NCBI GenBank assembly: GCA_964527315.1
Contig: CAZGOQ010000017.1
Location: 1 to 26,899 of the forward strand
Reading direction: 5' to 3'
DNA length: 26,899 nucleotides
Source: HGM13006 sp964527315
Lineage (GTDB): Bacteria > Bacillota > Clostridia > Oscillospirales > Oscillospiraceae
The position numbers and the translations under genes are program-made. A model generated the notes under the pieces. The model saw nothing but the letters and a program-made list of their open reading frames with translations, was not told the origin of the DNA and did no database searches. Position 1 is the first letter of the stretch, and each line of letters starts with the position of its first letter. Shown piece after piece: positions 20,735 to 26,899 of this stretch.

Positions 20735-22690
20735 TTACGTTCGCTTAAACTGTCTTTCCAGCGTCTTTCTTGTCAGACTGATGCAGACCGGCCGGCCGTG
20801 AGGGCAGTATTTGATATCCTCCCGTGCCATCAATTCCGCCACCAGCGCACTGAGTTCTCTGGGATCCGACCTCTGCCCGCCCTTGATCGCTGCTTTACAG
20901 GCAACGGTATGCAAAAGTTTGTCGAAGACGGCAGCCGTGTCCAGCTTTTCCCCATTCTCCAGCTTTTCCGCCAGTTCCGAAAGGCAGGGGCCTGCCTGCG
21001 CTTCTTCGACGTCACAGGGGATGGACAGCACGGAAAGGCCGTCCCCGCTCTGCTTTATAGAAAAGCCCAGTTCCTCCAGAGTCTGACTGTGCTCCAGCAA
21101 AATTGCCGTTTCTTCCCGACTTAAGTCGGGGATGATCGGATGAATCAGCAGCTGGCTCATGACCGCGTGATCCTGCGCTTTGAACTTTTCGAATAAAATA
21201 CGTTCATGAGCGGCATGTTTATCAAACAGCAAAAGGCCGTCCCCCTGCTCTACGATAATATATGTATCCAGAGCCTGTCCAATGATACGATAGGGAAGCT
21301 TTGCGTCCGGCGACGTTTCCTCCGGCGGTTCCGGCGCTGCCGGAGGCTCCGGTTTCGGCATCTCCAGCGCCGTTTGTGCCTGAGGAGCACTTTCGCCGCC
21401 CACGCTTTCCCACATGGCCGCCTTTCGCAGGGCTTCCGGAGAAGGAAGCGGAATCTCCGCCGGAGACGCAGTGTCATCGGAAATCTTCGGTGACAGAGAA
21501 ACGCCGTCACGAGCCGTTATTTTCGTCGTTTTTCGCTGCTGGTAGTTCTGAAACTGCTGCAAAATAGACGGTGCGGGGCTGGTCGCTTTGCCGCGTTCCA
21601 AAAGCGCCTGCATAGCCTGATATTCTCCTGCGGTGACCCGCTTGTAAAAGTCCTGCTTCGGCTGTGGCTTCGGCGCGTCCAGCTTCATTTCCGGTTTGGC
21701 CTCCGCCTGATTGAGCGCACCCAGAACGCCATAGCGGATCGCGTCAAATACGTCGCCCTCCCGGAGAAACTTTACCTCGGTTTTCGCCGGATGAACATTC
21801 ACATCTACTGCGGTGAGGGCCACCTCCACATGGAGTACGCAGACGGGAAATCGCCCAACCATCATTTGATTTCTATAGGCTTCCTCCAGCGCCGCCGTCA
21901 TCATTTTTGATTTGACATAACGGCCGCAGACAAAAAAGTGCTGAAAGCTGCGGTTGCCCCGGCTCGCGGTGGGTTTTCCCACAAATCCTGAGAGGGTCAC
22001 CCCGTTGGAGGACGCATGAACCTCCACCATATCTCTGGCAGCCGTTCTTCCCATCACCGAATAAATTACAGACAACAGCTGTCCATCGCCGGGCGTGGTC
22101 AGATCCGCCTTACCGTCCCGAATAAAATGGAACGCCACTTCCGGATGGCCAAGGGCCTGCCGCTGAACCGCGCCGGCAATGTAGCTGCCCTCTACGCTGT
22201 CCCGCTTTAAAAATTTCATTCTCGCAGGCGTATTGTAGAACAGTTCCCGCACGACCATCGTTGTGCCGACGGGGCATCCGGCGGTCTGGACCTCCAGCAC
22301 GTTGCCCGCTTCCACCCGCAGGGAAACGCCCAACTCCTCCGATTCTGCTCTGGTCAGCAAATCAATCTTGCTGACCGCGCTGATGGCCGCCAGTGCTTCG
22401 CCTCGAAAGCCCATGGTGGAAATACAGCCCAGATCCTCCGGGCGTGAGATCTTGGAGGTGGCATGGCGCAGAAAAGCCGTCGGCGCATCCTCTTTTGCCA
22501 TGCCGCAGCCATCGTCTGTGACCCGAATAAAGGTAACGCCGCCGTTTTGAATCTCTATGGTTATTTTCTTTGCTCCGGCGTCAATGGCATTTTCCACCAG
22601 TTCCTTGACCACCGAAGCGGGCCGCTCTACCACCTCGCCGGCAGCGATCATATCCGCCAAGGCCGGGGAGAGCTTATGTATTTTTGCCAA
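20735..22690 (-). CDS. mutL: DNA mismatch repair protein MutL
   Basis: MutL couples MutS mismatch recognition to strand incision. The 651-residue protein has the GHKL ATPase motifs near the N terminus (VVKELVENAIDAG, DDGCGM, TSKI, GFRGEALAAIS), a Pro/Glu-rich linker (about 370-480) and a C-terminal endonuclease domain with DKHAAHERILFE, ACKAAIKGG and CPHGRP, so it should be the nicking type found in bacteria without MutH. The metal motif reads DKHA where most members have DQHA. I chose TTG 22690: AGGTGA lies 4 nt upstream and LAKIHKLSPALADMIAAGEV is the family start. An open frame extends 67 codons further upstream but has no homology-like features. mutS is not adjacent here. Confidence 0.95.
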   Translation of the reverse strand: MAKIHKLSPALADMIAAGEVVERPASVVKELVENAIDAGAKKITIEIQNGGVTFIRVTDDGCGMAKEDAPTAFLRHATSKISRPEDLGCISTMGFRGEALAAISAVSKIDLLTRAESEELGVSLRVEAGNVLEVQTAGCPVGTTMVVRELFYNTPARMKFLKRDSVEGSYIAGAVQRQALGHPEVAFHFIRDGKADLTTPGDGQLLSVIYSVMGRTAARDMVEVHASSNGVTLSGFVGKPTASRGNRSFQHFFVCGRYVKSKMMTAALEEAYRNQMMVGRFPVCVLHVEVALTAVDVNVHPAKTEVKFLREGDVFDAIRYGVLGALNQAEAKPEMKLDAPKPQPKQDFYKRVTAGEYQAMQALLERGKATSPAPSILQQFQNYQQRKTTKITARDGVSLSPKISDDTASPAEIPLPSPEALRKAAMWESVGGESAPQAQTALEMPKPEPPAAPEPPEETSPDAKLPYRIIGQALDTYIIVEQGDGLLLFDKHAAHERILFEKFKAQDHAVMSQLLIHPIIPDLSREETAILLEHSQTLEELGFSIKQSGDGLSVLSIPCDVEEAQAGPCLSELAEKLENGEKLDTAAVFDKLLHTVACKAAIKGGQRSDPRELSALVAELMAREDIKYCPHGRPVCISLTRKTLERQFKRT

Positions 22691-22729
22691 TCTTTCACCT
22701 GATTTCTTCTCATTGGCGCACCCCAGCCC

Positions 22730-22771
22730 CTGAACAGGGGATCGGCTGCGCTCTATACGCTGAACAGGGGA
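22730..22771. repeat. Short direct repeat upstream of mutL
   Basis: CTGAACAGGGGA occurs at 22730-22741 and again at 22760-22771, exactly 30 bp apart (about three helical turns). The first copy is part of the small palindrome CCCCTGAACAGGGG. It lies in the 85-bp gap between the small membrane protein and mutL. Confidence 0.6.
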
Positions 22772-22775
22772 GCGT

Positions 22776-23084
22776 TTACAGCAATCGGATTCCGCCCAGC
22801 ACCGGCACCGGTTTTTCCGTATTGGAAATTGCAGCGGCCAGCCCGATGATCCAAAGAATAAACAGAATGAATGCGAGAATTCCGCAGACAATGTTGCCGA
22901 TCCAGCCGATCAGGGGAATGCGATTGCAAATTCTTTCCAGTATGCCTACAATCAATTCGCAGATCAAAATGACCAGAGCCTGATTGAGATGGAACCTGGA
23001 ACTTTTACGGTCTCCCGCTATAAAGGCAATGATCCAGCCGATGGGAGTGATATATGCGACGATATCCGTTACTTTTTTGCTCAT
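22776..23084 (-). CDS. Small membrane protein, DUF4870/Tic20-like
   Basis: The 102-residue protein has three or four hydrophobic segments (VAYITPIGWIIAFIAG, LVILICELIVGI, WIGNIVCGILAFILFILWII) with the RFHLNQALV motif between the first two, which is typical of DUF4870/Tic20-like membrane proteins. Function is unknown for the bacterial family. ATG 23084 has GAGAGG 7 nt upstream. It is the first gene behind a strong promoter and is followed 85 bp later by mutL and uppP, without an obvious terminator. Confidence 0.85.
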   Translation of the reverse strand: MSKKVTDIVAYITPIGWIIAFIAGDRKSSRFHLNQALVILICELIVGILERICNRIPLIGWIGNIVCGILAFILFILWIIGLAAAISNTEKPVPVLGGIRLL

Positions 23085-23210
23085 AATGATCCTCTCTTTT
23101 CTCTGTCCGTTTCCGGCATAAAGCTTCTTTCAGACGCATAAAATGACTTGTCCGGATTCCATTTCTGTGCGCAGACGCAGCTGAATACCCAGCCTGCGGA
23201 AATCAATTCT

Positions 23211-23239
23211 ATTTTATGATAGCGGGAGCGCAATGTCAA
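23211..23239 (-). promoter_or_regulatory. Near-consensus promoter of the membrane protein-mutL-uppP unit
   Basis: On the minus strand a perfect -35 TTGACA (23234-23239) is 17 bp from -10 TAAAAT (23211-23216, 5 of 6). The transcript would start near 23204, leaving a leader of about 120 nt before the gene at 23084. The -35 lies only 16 bp upstream of the divergent symporter start. A plus-strand TATGAT (23215-23220) overlaps it but lacks a recognisable -35. Confidence 0.75.
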
Positions 23240-23255
23240 GAAGGGCGGGTTGAAA

Positions 23256-24554
23256 ATGATCGAAATGATGGAGAAGCTTCTGTGGAGCGGGCCGTTGCTT
23301 GTTCTGCTGATGGGAAGCCATGTCTATTTTACCGTAAAGCTGCGGGTCGTTCAGCGGTTTACCCTGCGGGGCATCCGGCTGAGTCTGCGGGGCGATCCGG
23401 AGCAAAACGGCGTTTCCTCCTTTGGGGCGTTGGCTACTTCTCTGGCCGCGGCCATTGGTACGGGAAATATCATTGGCGTTGCGACCGCAGTGGCCCTGGG
23501 CGGGCCGGGGGCGGTGCTGTGGTGCTGGCTCACCGGACTTTTGGGCATGGCCACCCGCTATGGAGAGACAATCGTCTGTCTGCTCCATGGGCGGCGGCAA
23601 AAGGATGGCGCGGTCGTCCGCGGCCCCATGTATGTGATGGAACACACCTTGGGGCAGAAATGGCTGGGACAAGTCTATGCGTTTCTGGGCGTAGCCGCCG
23701 CAGTAGGAACCGGCGCACTGATCCAGGCCAACGCGGCAGGCGTAGCGCTCTATGATACCCTGAAGATCCCAACCGCTCTGTCGGGGCTGGGCATAGTCCT
23801 TCTCGCCGGAGCGGTGATATTCGGCGGCGTGAAATCCATTGCCTCCTGCTGTGAAAAGCTGGTGCCGACCATGTCGGCGCTGTATCTTCTGGGCTGCACA
23901 GGCGTACTGTTTGTCTGCCGGGACGCGTTTCTTCCCGCGCTCAGGGAGATCGTCCTCCGGGCCTTTACTCCTGCCGCCGCCGGAGGCGGCTTTGCGGGCA
24001 GCACGATTCTCACTGCGGCACAATATGGCGCGGCCAGGGGGCTGTTTACCAATGAAGCAGGCATGGGCACCGGCGCCATGGCGGCCTGCGCCGGCCCCTG
24101 TCAGCGCCCGGCAGAGGAAGCTCTGATTTCCATGACCGGCGTGTTTTGGGACACAGTGGTGATCTGCGCCATGACCGGATTGGCTCTTGTCTCCGCCATG
24201 GTGAAATTCCCCGCGCTGTTTCAGGGCGCGTCCGCCGGCCGGCTCTGCTATCTGGCCTTTTCCTGTCTGCCATTTGGGCAAGGGGTACTGATGATCTCTC
24301 TGACCGTATTCGCCTTTGCCACCATTGTCGGGTGGAGTTACTACGGGGAGTGCTGCTGCCGGTATCTTTGGGGTGAAAAGAGCGTTATTTTTTACCGGTT
24401 TGTCTACCTGATCTCCGGTTTTATCGGCGTACTGGTCTCGCTGGAAACCGTCTGGAGCCTGGGCGGGATCCTGGCGGGACTGATGACGGTGCCGAATCTC
24501 TGTATGCTGTTTTCATTGCGAAAAGAGATTGTCAGTTCCCGAAAGTGGCTTTGA
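23256..24554 (+). CDS. AGCS-family sodium:alanine/glycine symporter
   Basis: This integral membrane transporter (433 aa, about 10-11 hydrophobic segments) belongs to the alanine-or-glycine:cation symporter family, importing small amino acids with Na+. Signatures are FGALATSLAAAIGTGNIIGVATA, GGPGAVLWCWLTGLLGMATRYGE, the TNEAGMGTGAMAACAG motif in the second half, and TIVGWSYYGE. The usual second-half reading is SNEAGMGSAPIAHA, so the residues after GMG differ and the substrate may differ too. I chose ATG 23256 with GGGCGGG 6 nt upstream; an in-frame TTG at 23250 (SD AAGAAGG) is the alternative. It is divergent from the mutL unit. Confidence 0.92.
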   Translation: MIEMMEKLLWSGPLLVLLMGSHVYFTVKLRVVQRFTLRGIRLSLRGDPEQNGVSSFGALATSLAAAIGTGNIIGVATAVALGGPGAVLWCWLTGLLGMATRYGETIVCLLHGRRQKDGAVVRGPMYVMEHTLGQKWLGQVYAFLGVAAAVGTGALIQANAAGVALYDTLKIPTALSGLGIVLLAGAVIFGGVKSIASCCEKLVPTMSALYLLGCTGVLFVCRDAFLPALREIVLRAFTPAAAGGGFAGSTILTAAQYGAARGLFTNEAGMGTGAMAACAGPCQRPAEEALISMTGVFWDTVVICAMTGLALVSAMVKFPALFQGASAGRLCYLAFSCLPFGQGVLMISLTVFAFATIVGWSYYGECCCRYLWGEKSVIFYRFVYLISGFIGVLVSLETVWSLGGILAGLMTVPNLCMLFSLRKEIVSSRKWL

Positions 24555-24559
24555 ACCAG

Positions 24560-24587
24560 TTGCTTTTTTTACAAAAAGGACTATAAT
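24560..24587 (+). promoter_or_regulatory. Promoter of the Asp-rich lipoprotein gene
   Basis: A perfect -10 TATAAT (24582-24587) is preceded by TTGCTT (24560-24565; 3 of 6) at 16 bp. It lies in the 57-bp gap after the symporter gene; the leader of about 18 nt holds the SD AAGGAG. Confidence 0.6.
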
Positions 24588-24611
24588 GAAAGCATCGGAA
24601 GGAGAATAATC

Positions 24612-25730
24612 ATGAAATATAAATGTATATTTGCCCTGGGGGCCGCTGCGGCGCTGTGCCTGTTTTCGGCCTGCGGCACCTCTCATATGTCGGACTCCAT
24701 CTCCGCGTCCAACAGCGATATGGATGTCTGGACAGCGGAAGTCTCTACCATGACAACTGCGGAAACCACGACGGAGCCAAGCCCCCAACTTCCTGCGCCG
24801 AGTCAGGGAAGTCAGGATGTTACGGAACAGTATGAGGAGCAGTTTGTCGGCAGCTGGCTGGATGACGACAGGGACGAAATCTGGACGTTTAAAGCCAGAG
24901 GAAGCCTGATCGTTACTGACCGGGACTCGGATGGCGATACGGACTCCTATACCTGGTGGATTGAAGACGACGGAAAGCAGGTTCTTCTGTTTCTCTTCGA
25001 AAATGGCGATGATGACGCAGACAAGTATAGCTTCACCTTCAGCGGAGAAAATCTGACCCTCTATGACACCATCTCCGGCAGCGCGGAGGAAATGCTGAGT
25101 CGGATCAGCGAAGCAACGGAACCGCCGGCGCCGGACCCGACCTATACGGAACAGGAGGCCGCAAAGGAGAACGGAACGGATCCGGATGTTTCCAATTCTC
25201 CGGCGCCTACCGCCGCAGTCTCCACTGCAGCGCCTGCGCCCGCAGCGCCTGTCTCCCCGGAACCTACCATGGAAATCGAAGTAGCAAGCGACGTCACGCT
25301 GACCCGGGACATCAACGAAGCGCTGCCGATGGTAGAGTGTGCGCTGGATGCGGTACTGGACGGCGTTGCATTCGACCCTGCCGACGCAAAATCCTTCTGG
25401 AGCATTATGGCCCGATATCTTTCCCGATACAGCGACAGCGACGCTGACGGCTATTTCACCGTCAGTGAGGAGCGGGTGCGGGACACGGCGGAAGACCTGT
25501 TTGCCGGATTTGACGATGACAGAACCGAAATTCCCGATTGCAGCGAAAGCGACGGTCTGGCACAAAAAGTCGGCGGCGGATATCAGATCCGCTGGGGCGT
25601 GACCGGCGGCCACGATATGGAGGTTGTCAGCTTTGACGGCAGGGAGATCATGGAGGTGCAGGCTGACGGCGCGCTCTATGAGGTCAAAATGGACGAGGAC
25701 GGAGAGATTATTTCCATCCAAAAGCGCTAA
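24612..25730 (+). CDS. Asp-rich lipoprotein with EF-hand-like loop, function unknown
   Basis: A lipoprotein signal peptide (KYK, hydrophobic stretch, LFSAC with C21 as the lipidated residue) puts this 372-residue protein on the outer face of the membrane. A Ser/Thr/Pro linker (about 25-70) leads to a beta-rich domain (about 75-155: QFVGSWLDDDRDEIWTF, TYTW-like strands, YSFTFSGENLTLYD) resembling the DUF5640/lipocalin-like domains of clostridial lipoproteins. It contains D103-R-D-S-D-G-D-T-D111. A Pro/Ala linker (about 170-220) precedes a C-terminal domain with a canonical 12-residue EF-hand loop: D275, D277, D279, G280, F282, E286. Start: AAGGAG 7 nt before the ATG. It has its own promoter and terminator. 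I do not recognise a specific function; calcium binding is inferred. Confidence 0.85.
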   Translation: MKYKCIFALGAAAALCLFSACGTSHMSDSISASNSDMDVWTAEVSTMTTAETTTEPSPQLPAPSQGSQDVTEQYEEQFVGSWLDDDRDEIWTFKARGSLIVTDRDSDGDTDSYTWWIEDDGKQVLLFLFENGDDDADKYSFTFSGENLTLYDTISGSAEEMLSRISEATEPPAPDPTYTEQEAAKENGTDPDVSNSPAPTAAVSTAAPAPAAPVSPEPTMEIEVASDVTLTRDINEALPMVECALDAVLDGVAFDPADAKSFWSIMARYLSRYSDSDADGYFTVSEERVRDTAEDLFAGFDDDRTEIPDCSESDGLAQKVGGGYQIRWGVTGGHDMEVVSFDGREIMEVQADGALYEVKMDEDGEIISIQKR

Positions 25731-25738
25731 AAAGAGAG

Positions 25739-25772
25739 GGGGCGTACCGAATCATCGGTACGCCCCTTTTTT
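25739..25772. terminator. Strong rho-independent terminator
   Basis: GGGGCGTACCGA (25739-25750) pairs perfectly with TCGGTACGCCCC (25755-25766) around a 4-nt loop and is followed by TTTTTT. On the minus strand the same stem follows the mtaB stop and is trailed by CTCTCTTTTT, so it can serve both convergent genes. Confidence 0.9.
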
Positions 25773-26899
25773 ATTCCACCCTGCCGGTCAGGCCGTTTTC
25801 TGCAGGCCCCGTGATTCGCACCGGGAGGATCTTGTTATGCAGATTCTCCCCGGATGCTTCCACAAGAATATAATTCATTGTATGGCCCGTCCACAGGCCC
25901 GCTTCATTCTGCTGCTCGAACAGCACCGGCAAGGTTTTGCCGATAAACTTCGCCTGATAGTCCCGCCGCAGCGCGTTCTCAACTGCCGCCGCCCGGGCAG
26001 CCCGCCGCTCTTTTTCCGCAGCGGAAATCTGACCGGGCATTTGGGCCGCAGGCGTACCGGTTCGCCGGGAATAGGGGAAAATGTGCATGGCGGCAAACGC
26101 GGCAGTCTGCAAAAACTCCAACGTAGCGGAAAATTCCTCCTCGCTCTCTCCGGGGAAACCCACAATCAAATCGGTGGTGATGGCGCAGTCAGGGAAATAC
26201 TTCCGCAGTAAATAACAGCTTTCCAGATACCGTGCGGTATCATATTTTCTCCCCATGCGCCGCAGCGTCTCGTCGCAGCCGCTTTGCAGCGACAGATGAA
26301 ACTGGGGGCAAAGATTTGAAAAGTCCTTTAATGTTTCACAGAAATCCCGATCAATGATCCTCGGTTCCAGCGAACTCAGCCGAATCCGTAACTCCGGTAC
26401 GGCCGCAGCAATGGCGGCAATCAGGTCCTGCGGCTTTTGGCCGTTTTTGAGATCCATCCCCCAGGAGGAAATCTCAATGCCGGTCACAACGATTTCCAAA
26501 AAGCCGTCGTCCCGGAGTTTTTTCGCCTGCATCACCGCTGTTTCAACGGGCAGGGAGCGAATGGTCCCCCGGGCATAGGGAATGATACAGTATGTGCAGA
26601 AGTTGACGCAGCCGTCCTCCACCTTCAGCATGGCCCGGGTGCGGCCCTCCATGCCGCCGGCGGGCAGGGATTCAAATTGGCGGCGGCGGAGCGCCTGGTC
26701 CACGGCCACGGTGGTGACTGTCGTTTCCGCTGTCTGCTTTTCCAGATATTTTTTCTCCAGCAAATCCAAAAAGGCCATGCGCCCGGAGGTGCCGGCCACC
26801 AGATCCACACCCAGCGCTTTCACTGCTTCCGGGTCGGTCTGGCCGTAACAGCCGCACACAGCCACTACGGCTTGGGGGGCCTGCTTTTTGGCCCGGCGG
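25771..26899 (-). CDS. mtaB: tRNA t6A37 methylthiotransferase MtaB (5' end outside window)
   Basis: This radical-SAM enzyme adds a methylthio group to t6A at position 37 of ANN-decoding tRNAs. The reading frame is open to the window edge and continues there as RRAKKQAPQAVVAVCGCYGQ, the end of the N-terminal UPF0004 domain with its cluster cysteine, so the gene is partial at its 5' end; a GTG at 26865 is internal, not the start. Also visible are RTRAMLKVEDGC, the radical SAM cluster motif C-x3-C-x2-C (CVNFCTYC), TGIEISSWG, LSLQSGCDETLRRMGRKY, TTDLIVGFPGE and a C-terminal TRAM-like domain (PVLFEQQNEAGLWTGHTMNYILV). The VTGIEISSWG region and the short C terminus favour MtaB over MiaB/RimO. Confidence 0.92.
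   Translation of the reverse strand, partial: RRAKKQAPQAVVAVCGCYGQTDPEAVKALGVDLVAGTSGRMAFLDLLEKKYLEKQTAETTVTTVAVDQALRRRQFESLPAGGMEGRTRAMLKVEDGCVNFCTYCIIPYARGTIRSLPVETAVMQAKKLRDDGFLEIVVTGIEISSWGMDLKNGQKPQDLIAAIAAAVPELRIRLSSLEPRIIDRDFCETLKDFSNLCPQFHLSLQSGCDETLRRMGRKYDTARYLESCYLLRKYFPDCAITTDLIVGFPGESEEEFSATLEFLQTAAFAAMHIFPYSRRTGTPAAQMPGQISAAEKERRAARAAAVENALRRDYQAKFIGKTLPVLFEQQNEAGLWTGHTMNYILVEASGENLHNKILPVRITGPAENGLTGRVE

Noticed and set aside
22691..22891. N-terminal extension of MutL by 67 residues
   Set aside because: The extension overlaps the upstream membrane-protein gene in another frame, and the TTG at 22690 has a good SD and the family N terminus.
1..26899. Mobile elements, CRISPR arrays, tRNA or rRNA genes
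   Set aside because: I saw no transposase or integrase, no regularly spaced repeat array, and no tRNA-like cloverleaf or rRNA segment on either strand.

Overview
The window is ordinary, densely packed chromosome from a low-to-moderate GC Gram-positive bacterium, most likely a member of the Clostridia (an Oscillospiraceae/Ruminococcaceae-type gut anaerobe is my best guess). The grounds are the ylxM-ffh pair, the murB-rapZ-yvcK-whiA cluster, a YhbD/bactofilin pair known from Bacillota, strong Shine-Dalgarno (SD) sites in front of most genes, several TTG/GTG starts, and sigma-A type promoters with 17-bp spacers. I see no rRNA, tRNA, CRISPR array, transposase, integrase or phage gene.

Layout. 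1-1.8 kb: ylxM-ffh (minus; signal recognition particle). 1.9-2.9 kb: birA (plus). 3.0-3.9 kb: ksgA/rsmA (minus), divergent from a plus-strand group at 4.0-7.3 kb made of a YhbD-like HTH protein, a coiled-coil bactofilin-like protein and a LysM-M14 peptidoglycan peptidase. 7.3-15.8 kb: a long minus-strand run in the order dnaE, two CoA-transferase subunits, Nudix hydrolase, MATE transporter, an exonuclease/YaiI fusion and a small unknown protein, closed by a strong terminator. 16.0-19.8 kb: murB-rapZ-yvcK-whiA (minus) behind a good promoter. 19.9-23.2 kb: a small membrane protein, mutL and uppP (minus) behind one near-consensus promoter. 23.3-25.7 kb: an AGCS amino-acid/sodium symporter and an Asp-rich lipoprotein (plus). 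25.8 kb to the edge: the 3' part of mtaB (minus).

Most genes are housekeeping: protein targeting, 16S rRNA and tRNA modification, biotin attachment, DNA replication and repair, and cell-wall precursor supply (murB, uppP) with its regulators (rapZ, yvcK, whiA). The most unusual part is 3.9-7.3 kb. There a regulator, a cytoskeleton-like scaffold and a wall hydrolase are lined up, and the hydrolase's ribosome-binding site lies inside a 14-bp hairpin whose 5' arm overlaps a perfect TATAAT. That geometry would let the peptidase be translated from its own short transcript but not from read-through mRNA, as described for the T4 lysozyme gene e. The second notable item is a single reading frame fusing a DEDDh exonuclease, a zinc-knuckle-like segment and a YaiI/YqxD (DUF188) domain.
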